From: Siderastrea radians
Lineage: Eukaryota; Cnidaria; Anthozoa; Scleractinia; Rhizangiidae
Direction of reading: 5' to 3'
Assembly: GCA_964017195.1 (NCBI GenBank)
Contig: OZ024895.1
Location: 16,410,034 to 16,474,033 of the forward strand
Length of the DNA: 64,000 bases
Part shown: positions 43,198 to 52,169 of the stretch, piece by piece
Numbering within the stretch: position 1 is the first letter of the stretch
How the letters are laid out: every line of letters starts with the position of its first letter
Program-made: the position numbers and the translations under genes
The notes under the pieces: generated by a model
Databases searched by the model: none
What the model was told of the DNA's origin: nothing
Seen by the model: the letters and a program-made list of their open reading frames with translations, nothing else

Positions 43198-45570
43198 TTA
43201 CTGTTGACTCGAGAAATACTTGTTGATTTTGTTGCTTTGACAATGTTTTTTCGTACCTCGCTGGCTCGAGGAGGCACGCTTGCGCTTACTGGCTTCGGTG
43301 GTTGTGGTGCGGCCTGAACGTGCACTCGGATGCGACTGTCTAGCGCTTGAGCTTGGAACAGGCGTTACAAAAGTACTCTGCTCTTCTTCTTCTCCTCCTT
43401 CTTCTTCTTCGGCATCATCACCGTCACCGTTCCGATTGGCAAGTGGCAGTCTCTCCGCAACGCTCGTGACTAGGTGCTGTTGGTGCTGGTCCAGAAGGCC
43501 GAGAAGCGTGCACACCCTCTTCCGTTCCGCCACGGCCTCGGCAGTTCCAAAAGTCCCCAGAGACATGTGATGGTCCCCGAGTTTGCCTGTCAAGTGCTTA
43601 ATGTAGGCCTTCAACGTGGAACGCTCCGACGAGTCGTCACTAGCCTGGTACCGTTCACAGCATCGCTGTAAATCCTTCTCGGTGGATCTCAACCAAGTAC
43701 CCTGAAACGCTTCTCTGGCAGCCTCTCGACGAGCCTGTTCTTGGGCTGCTACTCGTGCTTGGTCATACCGCTCGAGATCCCTCGCAATTGGACTGGGGGT
43801 GGGATCGTTGAGGTCGTCCGGTAACAGGCTCAAGTTCACGTTCGACACGCCCCTGGAGCGAAGGAAGTCCTCCCTCTGTCTGCGTCGTTTCGCTCGTGAC
43901 CTTTCTTCTTCCCTCTTTTTGTGCTCTTCCGTCCTCAGCATCTGTGCGAGGTGTCTGTGGCGCAGGCAACCCGGCTGTGTCTTCTCAAGGAGATCTCGTA
44001 AATGCGCCACACGATCTGCCTGTGGGGATGTGGACGGACCTGAATCGCCGTCGCTCTCGTCCTCTGGACTCCCCTCGTCTGACGTGTCGACCGCTGGCAT
44101 CTCTTTGGCTAAAAGCACCGGTAGTGACGCTGATCGAATCTCTGCCTTCTCTTCTTCCCGCAGCACACCTTCGGCAAAGGTCGATTCCTCCTCCTGCGTA
44201 TCCTCTTCGCTATCGCCTTCCGATTCGTCCTCGTTCTCAGCCTCTTTCGCCTTTTGCGCTGCCCACAGGACGCAATCCATGGGATGCGTTCTCATCCAGT
44301 TGGACGCCTTCTTTTTTGGCCGGGGCAGGCTTCTGAAGGTGTAGGTTCTTAGCCTCCGCTCCATCGCAGGCTGATCGGCGGGACCGAACTCAAGCTTTCT
44401 TTGTGAGGTGATCAGCATGGGGCAGCGGTTGATGAATGCCCGGGCACTTTGATATTTCACGTCATGGGCGGCGTACCCACCCTGAGTAAGGATCTTCCAA
44501 TCGTCGATGTCAAGAGTGTGCTCGGTGGCTTCGTCAATGAATATTACTTCGGTGAAGGGCGTTATCATTGATTTATTGAACGCTTTCTGCTTTGTCACCG
44601 TGGCCACGTTGCCGTGGTGGATGAGGCCTAGAATGGGCATGAACAAACTCGTCTTTCCACTGTTGGCATCGCCTACCAAACACGGCACCTTGTCTTTGTG
44701 CTGTTTCTTGTTGTAGAGAAGCAGTTTTAAGAAATCGTCGCAGAACTTCGCCACCTCCTGCGGGCTTAGGCTGTTCTCTAAGACTTCTCGAAAGTACTTT
44801 GGGCAAGGATCTCTTGCGGAGTCGAAGGAACAAAATGCTCGCGGCGAGATCTTTCCCACCTGTTGCTCCTCAATGGCACCGTCAACAAAGTCCCGCCGGC
44901 TGATGGACCAACAGCGGCAGTCTTTTACCTCAATGAGGTCGTAGTTGATTATCAACGGCGAAAAAAGTTCACAGAATGGATCAGATAGCAGATCGATCAC
45001 TCTCTTCATCTCGCGAAGAAGTCTTGCCTTGAAGAACTCGTTGGTGGCAAGGGTGTTGACGAAAGCTCTTGCCTCGCATTTATACGAATACGTGTACCTG
45101 GCTTGGTCATTCTTCTTGTAGACTTTGCCGCGATAGCTTGCATAGCCCAGTTTTCCCATGGCGATCGCTATGTCGTTAACGAGGATCGCAAGTTTATCTG
45201 CCGACAGCATCTTATCCTCATCGCACGCCATGGCTAGCTGACTGGTGGAAGCTTGAGACGTCGTCGTGCTGGACTCAAAGCCAAATTTGTCTAATTGTAG
45301 CTTAGCTGCGGTCAGAAGTTCGACTGCACTCAGTAAGGACGTGTGAAATTTCGGGTTAACCAGGGTCACTCTCACCACATTTTCAGTTCCACAATTGTCC
45401 AACTCTTGGGTGCATAAGCCATCATGGCCCACCACCTTCCTCGCTTCGTCTTGGTAACAGTGTTTGAAGGACGAGCTAACGAGGTCTTGCATGAAAGGAT
45501 TTTTGTGATCTTTCAACACTTTGTAGAGTTCTGCTGTGGCTGGGGATTCTTTTCCCTCTTGAAACTGTAC
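43198..45570 (-). CDS. SF3 helicase protein, main exon, copy 3
   Basis: The exon encodes about 790 residues of a superfamily 3 helicase, the replicative class of papilloma-, parvo- and related small DNA viruses and virus-like elements. Counted from the in-frame ATG at 45606, Walker A GDANSGKT is at 312-319, Walker B EVIFIDEA at 353-360, motif C/sensor MLITSQ at 397-402 and an arginine-finger-like ERRLR at 416-420. The stretch before motif C (GGYAAHDVK) most recalls the papillomavirus-type helicase. An acidic segment (about 455-475), a long charged helical region and basic clusters (KRKR, GTKKH) follow, ending in KINKYFSSQQ. I see no HUH nickase motif. The frame is open upstream to 45606, but a CTTCAG acceptor at 45571 joins it in phase to two upstream exons, so I prefer 45570 as the exon start. 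An unspliced 802-residue form is the alternative. Confidence 0.85.
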   Translation of the reverse strand, partial: VQFQEGKESPATAELYKVLKDHKNPFMQDLVSSSFKHCYQDEARKVVGHDGLCTQELDNCGTENVVRVTLVNPKFHTSLLSAVELLTAAKLQLDKFGFESSTTTSQASTSQLAMACDEDKMLSADKLAILVNDIAIAMGKLGYASYRGKVYKKNDQARYTYSYKCEARAFVNTLATNEFFKARLLREMKRVIDLLSDPFCELFSPLIINYDLIEVKDCRCWSISRRDFVDGAIEEQQVGKISPRAFCSFDSARDPCPKYFREVLENSLSPQEVAKFCDDFLKLLLYNKKQHKDKVPCLVGDANSGKTSLFMPILGLIHHGNVATVTKQKAFNKSMITPFTEVIFIDEATEHTLDIDDWKILTQGGYAAHDVKYQSARAFINRCPMLITSQRKLEFGPADQPAMERRLRTYTFRSLPRPKKKASNWMRTHPMDCVLWAAQKAKEAENEDESEGDSEEDTQEEESTFAEGVLREEEKAEIRSASLPVLLAKEMPAVDTSDEGSPEDESDGDSGPSTSPQADRVAHLRDLLEKTQPGCLRHRHLAQMLRTEEHKKREEERSRAKRRRQREDFLRSRGVSNVNLSLLPDDLNDPTPSPIARDLERYDQARVAAQEQARREAAREAFQGTWLRSTEKDLQRCCERYQASDDSSERSTLKAYIKHLTGKLGDHHMSLGTFGTAEAVAERKRVCTLLGLLDQHQQHLVTSVAERLPLANRNGDGDDAEEEEGGEEEEQSTFVTPVPSSSARQSHPSARSGRTTTTEASKRKRASSSQRGTKKHCQSNKINKYFSSQQ

Positions 45571-46154
45571 CTGAAGGATATCAAATTGAAGCATTTTACC
45601 AAACACGGTTCTACGTTTCCTTTTTCTTTACTGACTGACCGCTTGTATCGTTTATTATTATCATCATTACTATTATTAACAGCAATCAGGGTGCACCAAA
45701 ACCCATGTCCGATTGTCCACGACAGGTAGAAATTCCGTTTGGACATGCAAACCTTTGACATGACTTTTCCGTGGGACAAGCACATTTTCAATCAGGAAAT
45801 AACAGAAACAATTGAAAACTGAGTTCATCATTCCCAGTCACAAAATTCAAGTTGATAATAGCAGTGTCACAAGAAAAAAGTACAGTCTTCGTTGTTAGGT
45901 TTTCTTTCAAAGCAACTGAGAAGAGAAAACGTCTTAAATGCTAGCAAAAAATTAGATGAATCAAGAGAGGGTCGTTAATTGCCTGTTTGTTTTTGATTGT
46001 CGAGTTTCGAGCAAACCGTTTTGGACAAAACCTCTTTGGCTTTGGCTTTTCCTTACTCCGATTCTTCATTTTTTTCAGTTCTCAATTTTGACTAACATGT
46101 TCACGGCTAAGGGAATGCTTGGGTTATCGAAAAGTAAGAAAATAATTTAATTAC

Positions 46155-46761
46155 CTGTGTTGCTGTGACTTCCAGTCCTGAATTCAACAGGGCTTTGTGT
46201 ACAGAAATTGGACTGGCGGGCGCACCGTTTACTGTAGTCAACGCCACCCAGTATGCGATGGCAGGGCAGAGTGATTTGTTTACGTTCGTTAAGTTTCCTT
46301 CAAGCCATTGTTGGGAAATAGAGCTCGGAATTTCATCGCCAGAACTGCTCTCCTCTTCTGTGTTCTCTTTGATACTTCCACTTTTTTTCTCTTGGCTTGC
46401 TATGGCGCTAAAGAAAAATGCTACGTTGTGGATACCTGGAGTATTAGAAAAATAAAATGCGTCGAATTTTTGCACTCAAATGTTCTTTGAAATCTCATCT
46501 GAAATCGGCGTATTGCAACAAATACTAACCTGATATTGCACGGTCGCACAAATCTCGTTTTCCGCAAACAGTTGCCCAAGCCTTTGGCAAGGCCTTATCT
46601 TTGACTTTGCAAACACATTTAGCGCTGATAATGCTACACCTTCCGCTTATTACTGGGGTAAGGTAGCACAAGGCCGTACTCTTTATACCCTCACTGTTGA
46701 GCTGTCGACATGGTTGTCTTGTTCGCTGCATTCTTCTTTCGTAGCGCAAATGTTGTGGCAT
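46155..46761 (-). CDS. SF3 helicase gene exons 1 and 2, copy 3
   Basis: Exon 1 (46761-46530) ends at CAG/GTTAGT. Exon 2 (46435-46155) begins after a TTTTTCTAATACTCCAG acceptor and ends at ACAG/GTAATT. The phase-1 join and the phase-0 join to the main exon (45570) both preserve the frame. With exon 1 starting at its first ATG the protein would be about 961 residues. A TATA box lies only 10 bp before that ATG, so translation may begin at Met11 instead. Exon 2 has an acidic/serine segment (ENTEEESSSGDEIPSS) and no recognised domain. Introns would be 94 and 584 bp. Three matching joins by chance are unlikely, but there is no transcript evidence. Confidence 0.55.
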
Positions 46762-46770
46762 GGGTGCGGT

Positions 46771-46780
46771 GTTTATATAG
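46771..46780 (-). promoter_or_regulatory. TATA box of the helicase gene
   Basis: CTATATAAAC on the minus strand, about 10 bp upstream of the first ATG of exon 1 and about 40 bp upstream of Met11. Equivalents are at 24120, 37799 and 55743. Confidence 0.5.
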
Positions 46781-47515
46781 TGGATCAGTGCTGTGAAAGT
46801 TTGACGAATAAATTTGAAAGTTTAGGCTTTTGTTGGCTATGTTTTCGACGTGCTGATGAATAACTGTGAAAGATAATTCATTAGTTTGTTTGTCATGTTT
46901 TGAAGTCAGATTTGTTGACGAGGACGTGTCGGAAATGATGTAACTATGAAATGAGCGTTATAAAGGGCGTTCCTTTTTTGCACGTTTCTTTAAAGTATGA
47001 GTCGCTGTTGTTAGCGCAGGACAACAAGGACGCTCTGATGTAATTTAGAGGGCAAGTTCAACGCCAAAAATGCAATCGCTTCATTATGATAGTGCTCCCC
47101 AGGAAAAATCGAAGCAAAAAACCTACCCTTTTTGGTGAAATACAATAACGATAGGATCATTAGACTTGTTCTCTGACTTGTTTTCTCGGACGCTCAAACA
47201 ATGCAATCAAAACTGTCATTCAATCCAGGTAGCAGCCGGCGCCTTTTCTCAAACGATGGTTCAAAGGAACGACCGAAAAGGTGTGATGCATTTAGTGTCA
47301 CCATTTAGGACCAAACTTGGTAATGAAATGCAAGAAATGATTGTCTTTCTTGTGCCTTTTCATAACGGACCTTTTTTAAAAGAAGTTTCTGTAACGCTCA
47401 AGGTGGAACTTAAACTCAACTGAAGCTTCATGTCTCTGGGAAATCTGTAAAAAACAATTGTCTAAAACGAAAACAAAAAATGTATGAAAATGTATGAACT
47501 CGAAGCTCCATGGCT
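46781..47515. other. Intergenic region with a plus-strand TATAAAG box
   Basis: A plus-strand TATAAAG (46959-46965) diverges from the helicase promoter about 180 bp away. Downstream are only short ATG frames: 22 codons from 47070 and 36 codons starting near 47201 (MQSKLSFNPGSSRR). A small spliced or short-peptide gene is possible but not shown. An 85-codon frame here has no ATG start and is not reported as a gene. The same region recurs from 24130, 37809 and 55753. Confidence 0.35.
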
Positions 47516-47940
47516 CCACAAAATCCGTAAAATCCATCTCTTCCGTGTGTGGTGAAAAGTTCTTTGAAATGGAAAAGAAATGCATTAAGCATTGACTGCT
47601 GGTGAAATTCATAGACAGTAAAACTCTTAAAAAGAGTAGCGGAAAAGACGGATTTCACTGATTACCCGGAGACATGAATGTATAAGAAGATAACTTGCAG
47701 TCCTGACTGACTGCTAACTGAAAAAGACTCTTAAAAGAGTAGCGGAAAATACGGAGTTCACAGATTTCACGGAGACATGAATGTTCAATAAGGTAACTTG
47801 CAGTCCTGACTGACTGCTAACTGAAAAAGACTCTTAAAAGAGTAGCGGAAAATACGGATTTCACGGATTTCACGGAAATACGAATATTTTTTATTACTTT
47901 GATATAATACTTCTCTTTTTTACTGTAAGTATCTTAATAC

Positions 47941-47978
<38 letters not shown>

Positions 47979-48402
47979 GTATTAAGATACTTACAGTAAA
48001 GAAGAGAAGTATTATATCAAAGTAATAAATTTCCGTGAAATCCGTGAAATCCGTATTTTCCGCTACTCTTTTAAGAGTCTTTTTCAGTTAGCAGTCAGTC
48101 AGGACTGCAAGTTACCTTATTGAACATTCATGTCTCCGTGAAATCCGTGAACTCCGTATTTTCCGCTACTCTTTTAAGAGTCCTTTTCAGTTAGCAGTCA
48201 GTCAGGACTGCAAGTTATCTTCTTATACATTCATGTCTCCGGGTAATCAGTGAAATCCGTCTTTTCCGCTACTCTTTTTAAGAGTTTTACCGTGTATGAA
48301 TTTCACTAGCAGTCAATGCTTAATGCATTTCTTTTCCATTTCGATCAAAGATCTTTTCCCCACACACGGAAAAGATGGATTCTACGGATTTAACGGTGAA
48401 CC
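47516..48402. repeat. AT-centred 887-bp palindrome, copy 3
   Basis: Arms of about 440 bp are near-perfect complements around (AT)n at about 47945-47974. Each arm contains two to three ~110-bp subrepeats with the words CTCTTAAAAGAGTAGCGGAAAA, GGATTTCACGG, GGAGACATGAATGT and TTGCAGTCCTGACTGACTGC. One arm has an extra 12 or so bases beside the centre (TATGAATATTTTT). No gene fits. Possible meanings are an unwinding origin, a fused pair of terminal inverted repeats, or a matrix/centre for replication restart. Confidence 0.85.
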
Positions 48403-48789
48403 ACCAAAGATCGTGATCAACCTTTGCTTTAATACAATTTTTGCAATCCAACACTGATTGTATAAACTCAACGGATATAACGGATATAACGGATATGCCG
48501 GAGACAAACTCACGTAGATATCATGAAACAAAATCGCTCTGGGTAAACCCTTGTTTGCTGTTATAAATTTAAGGCTACAGTATAGGAACAAGCGTGCCTT
48601 TCCATGGCCGTTCCCCTTACGAGGAACGCTTTTGCGGAAAATCGTCCAGATTTATTTGTAGTTCTTAGCAAAAGATCTGAGAATGTGCTCTTTAGCTTTT
48701 TCCTGCATAAGACTACCAACAGATATAATTTTAGAAAGATTTTTGCAGTACTTAGTGTTATTTTAAGGCTTCAAAAAAGGGGAACTGAA
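48403..48789. other. Right end of unit: ACGGATATA triplet and pentamer sites
   Basis: Three successive ACGGATATA words (48471-48497), a plus-strand TATAAAT box (48562-48568), and three further GGAAC/GTTCC sites near 48585-48625 precede the attachment-like site. Confidence 0.5.
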
Positions 48790-48909
48790 TTTTTGGGAAA
48801 CGATCATCTACATTCCCCAAAAGTAATGATAGCTACATTTGAGGTTAAAACACCGACGTTTTGCAATTGCTTTTTTGTTCTTAGTATCGCTGGGCCATTT
48901 TTTACGTGA
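48604..48909 (+). CDS. Possible 101-aa protein spanning the copy 3/4 junction
   Basis: An ATG in a CCATGG context lies 36 bp after a TATAAAT box (48562-48568). The frame crosses the attachment-like site and stops 106 bp into the next unit, so it is complete only in a circle or an array. The product is basic and hydrophobic with no motif I recognise. No copy differences are available to test for coding constraint. It may be chance. Confidence 0.25.
   Translation: MAVPLTRNAFAENRPDLFVVLSKRSENVLFSFFLHKTTNRYNFRKIFAVLSVILRLQKRGTEFLGNDHLHSPKVMIATFEVKTPTFCNCFFVLSIAGPFFT
48790..48822. promoter_or_regulatory. Attachment-like site at copy 3/4 junction
   Basis: Arms at 48790-48799 and 48813-48822, ATCATC at 48803-48808; identical to the other internal junctions. 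Confidence 0.55.
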
Positions 48910-48976
48910 GGAAACTTTCAAATTTGAATTTTAATTGACGCGGCACGAGCAAACATCTCTTTTTCAAAAACTTAGT

Positions 48977-49525
48977 GTTCCGTGCGTTTTTGTTTTTTGT
49001 TCCTTTAATTGCATTAGGAACAAACTAGGAACACACAATAAAGGAACTTTATTTGCTCAATAGGAACAAAAGTGAGCAAATTCGGAACAAACTGGTCCGT
49101 TAGCAGCAAACTGGAACACAAAGTTCCTTTTTATTTTAGTCAAAAGGAACAACTGGTTCCTCTTTTATCCTTTTAGGAACAAAAGGTCCTCTTTAAAATA
49201 GTCCGGATTTCCCTTCCTGTTCCTTTTGAAGTGATTGGGGAACAAATGTTCCCAATCTTATTTCTCGCTTAACACAGTTAGGAACAAATTGTTCCTATTT
49301 ACTGGTATATCCACTGCTGTTGGGAACGCCTTGTTCCTTTTCGGTTTAAATTGTTCCTATTCATGCCCCACAGGAACAGAATTGTTCCTAATCAAGGTGT
49401 TCTTATTTTCTCAAGACGAGTCTTATGTTCCGCACATAAATGGGAACAGGTTCCGAATTTGTTGATAAAGGAACAAGCGTTCCATTTTGCGCAAAGTGTA
49501 AACAGGAAAAGGGAACAAAAGTTCC
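48977..49525. promoter_or_regulatory. GGAAC/GTTCC iteron cluster, copy 4
   Basis: Unchanged relative to copy 3 in number and spacing of sites. Confidence 0.6.
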
Positions 49526-49872
49526 TATTTAACGGTGGTTATCTGAAACTACTGTCTATCTCTTCCTAGAGACAAATTTCTCAAAACATATCCTTCAAAG
49601 AACAGGTTAAGTACGAGACTTGCCCGCTACAAGCTTAATCTCGTTAGGGCTGGCCCGCGCAAGTTCAGGCTTGTGTCTTTGTTCCTTTTGATTGATTGTG
49701 TACCAAATACGGACAAGGGAACAATGGGGCAAGGGGCAAGAATGATCAAGTGTGGGCAGAGAATAGTTAACAAATATCTCATTGGCGAATAGGATGATCT
49801 CTTGAGGACCCTTTTGCTAGTATAAGTGCGTGCATTCTTTAGAAAAATATCTATTTCAAGCTAACGCTTAAG

Positions 49873-51639
49873 ATGAACAAACGAGGCAAGGATGTCAACT
49901 GGTCAAAGTTAGCAAATGCATCGCCTAAACCAAAGAGACTTCACTTAGAAGAGGATGACTGTGATGGTCTTTTTCACTGTCCAGTACAAATTTGTGACCA
50001 CGATGGATTCACTACGCAAAGAGGCTGTAGAAAACACGTAAAGAACAAACACAGTTGGTACTATTACTTCGACGAGAAGCCAGACAGTGCTCAAATCGAT
50101 TCGCTTCATGTCGATCAAAACAACAAATGCGAAGCCATTGAGCAGAAGATTGCACCGCGTAAAAGCAGGGCAATTGCCTCTTTTGATCCTACAAACAACA
50201 TTGCCAAAAACTTTTTTTCGTGGTTAACTGGCAGTGGTGGGGGCTGTAAAAGTGATCGACAAGCACAACAGATCGTAAGCAAGTGCTTAAAGTTTCTCAA
50301 ATTTTGTTGCGAAGACGAAGAGGAGCTGACGTTTGACATAGTGGACTTTAGTTTATGTTCACCGAATCTCCTTTTCAAGTTTGTTGATACGATGCAGGAT
50401 GATTGGAACCTGGGACACGCGGGACGCATAGGCTACTTGGATGCCATTGCAGAATTAGTGGATTATCGAAAAGTGAACGGAGCATCGGAATCAGTATTGA
50501 GAGGACTGGCTTCAACAGAAATTTACTTGAAAAAGGTGCGCAAAACCGTTTCCAAAATGATGCGGTTGCAGTGGACCAGTGAACTCGACATCGATGCCTT
50601 AGAAGCCAAGGGACACTGGGCCACTCTGGAAGAACTGTTGGAAGTCGTGGGGCGCTACTTGCCGCGCTACGAGAGCGTGCTGAAATCGTGCAAGGAGAAA
50701 CCGGGTGCCGTTTTGCCCATAGATTTATCTTTTGCTACCAAATTTTTGGCCGTCTATTTATTTATCAAGGTCAAGGGCTCGCGTCCCATGACATATCAGT
50801 ACTTAACCGTGGAAATGGTGAACAAAGCCAAGACTAACGGTGGATTCATAGACCAGAAAATGTTCAAAACGGCTGGCAAATATGGCTTCGACTCTCTTTA
50901 CCTGACTGAGACGAGCATGCAAGTGCTGGATGGCTACATCAGCCACATTCGCCCCCTACTCAGACCGACCTGCGACTTTGTATTAGTGACAAGAAATGGA
51001 GGGCAGCACAACAAGCTTGGAGAGCTAATGAGTAAACTGGTCTTCGATGCAACGGGCAAATACGTTCACCCGACTCGCTATCGACAGATTGTGGAGACCG
51101 CGAGTTCTAGGCAGCTGAGCAGCGTGGCGCAGAGCACAATCTCCGAGGACCAGAAACATAGCTCTGTTGCTGCAAGGGTTCACTATCAGAAGCAGCGATC
51201 GCGTGAGGTGGCGAGCAAAGCACACGAATATTTGGAACGACTGCACGGGGAAAAGGGATCAGAGATAGAACTAGACGTGCGCTCGAGGCTTTCAGGAAAT
51301 TCTGCATCTTCTGAAGATCAAAATGCTAGCAAAACGGATACTTCCTCTAACGACGAGGGAGAAACGATCGCAGAAACACCACCCGAGCGTCTTTCAGCTG
51401 TCCCGAGACTAAAGCGGGAAAATGCATTTATAGTGACAGATTGCCCGGCGAGAAAAAAGAGTCTGATGTTTACCCCTGCAGAAGACGGTTACCTAAAAGC
51501 AGGCATCGAGCGACACGGCTATGGTCAATGGAAAGCGATTCTCAGGGATCCCGAATTTCGTTTTCAAGAGGGAAGGACGGCCAACTCACTGCTGAGCCGT
51601 GCAGCGCGAAGATTCGCATCACTTTCTAAGTTATCCTAG
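49873..51639 (+). CDS. C2H2 finger - tyrosine recombinase - Myb protein, copy 4
   Basis: The 588-residue protein is identical to copy 3 by inspection, including finger, catalytic set (R304, H399, R402, H429, Y438) and Myb domain. The T7 tract that is shortened in copies 1 and 2 is intact. The TATAAG box is at 49821-49826. Confidence 0.85.
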   Translation: MNKRGKDVNWSKLANASPKPKRLHLEEDDCDGLFHCPVQICDHDGFTTQRGCRKHVKNKHSWYYYFDEKPDSAQIDSLHVDQNNKCEAIEQKIAPRKSRAIASFDPTNNIAKNFFSWLTGSGGGCKSDRQAQQIVSKCLKFLKFCCEDEEELTFDIVDFSLCSPNLLFKFVDTMQDDWNLGHAGRIGYLDAIAELVDYRKVNGASESVLRGLASTEIYLKKVRKTVSKMMRLQWTSELDIDALEAKGHWATLEELLEVVGRYLPRYESVLKSCKEKPGAVLPIDLSFATKFLAVYLFIKVKGSRPMTYQYLTVEMVNKAKTNGGFIDQKMFKTAGKYGFDSLYLTETSMQVLDGYISHIRPLLRPTCDFVLVTRNGGQHNKLGELMSKLVFDATGKYVHPTRYRQIVETASSRQLSSVAQSTISEDQKHSSVAARVHYQKQRSREVASKAHEYLERLHGEKGSEIELDVRSRLSGNSASSEDQNASKTDTSSNDEGETIAETPPERLSAVPRLKRENAFIVTDCPARKKSLMFTPAEDGYLKAGIERHGYGQWKAILRDPEFRFQEGRTANSLLSRAARRFASLSKLS

Positions 51640-51807
51640 AACTTTACATTTACCCCAGAATGAAAAGACACCCTTGAAATAGAAATAACGACATAGGCAA
51701 GCAGCAATACGATTCAGTACATGACAAGCAACATTTTATTGTTGTTTTAAGAAGAAATAAATTACTGAAATTATGAATATATGAAATTCATATATTTGGA
51801 ATGAAAA

Positions 51808-52162
51808 AAGAAATGTAAAGAAGATCCTCGCGGTTATTAACGCAACTAATATGCAGTTGCGAAAAGAAAAAGCCTGAGAAAATCAGGCTTGCCGGGATTC
51901 GAACCCTGACCTCTGCGATACCGGTGCAGCGCTCGAACCAATTGAGCTAAAGAGCCAACTGGGAGCTGGTCATCAAATTGGTTTGGTGCGAACCAATTTA
52001 ATGACCAGCTCCCAGTTGGCTCTTTAGCTCAATTGGTTCGAGCGCTGCACCGGTATCGCAGAGGTCAGGGTTCGAATCCCGGCAAGCCTGATTTTCTCAG
52101 GCTTTCTTTCCGCAACTGCATAAGTTGCGTTAATAACTGCGAGGATCTTCTTTACGTTTCTT
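51808..52162. repeat. tRNA-Thr-like palindrome, copy 4
   Basis: Complete; flanking AAATAAATTACTG direct repeats are at 51755-51767 and 52163-52175. Confidence 0.8.
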
Positions 52163-52169
52163 AAATAAA

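Larger units (their letters stand above)
39831..48802. mobile_element. Array copy 3: complete 8972-bp unit, genes intact
   Basis: This unit is the reference used for annotation. In order: right half of the attachment site, pentamer cluster, recombinase gene (plus), tRNA-like palindrome, helicase gene (minus, three exons), non-coding region with a TATAAAG box, AT-centred palindrome, ACGGATATA triplet, left half of the attachment site. Relative to copies 4 and 5 it has a few private substitutions between about 46360 and 47890. The two main genes converge on the tRNA-like palindrome. Confidence 0.9.

Noticed and set aside
43198..46761. HUH rolling-circle nickase in the N-terminal part of the helicase protein
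   Set aside because: No H-u-H pair followed by a Y-x-x-K type motif was found in exons 1-3, so a parvovirus-like nickase-helicase is not supported.
47166..47423. 85-codon plus-strand frame in each unit as a gene
   Set aside because: Starts at TTG, not ATG; no TATA at a suitable distance and no domain. Kept only as part of a low-confidence transcription-unit note.
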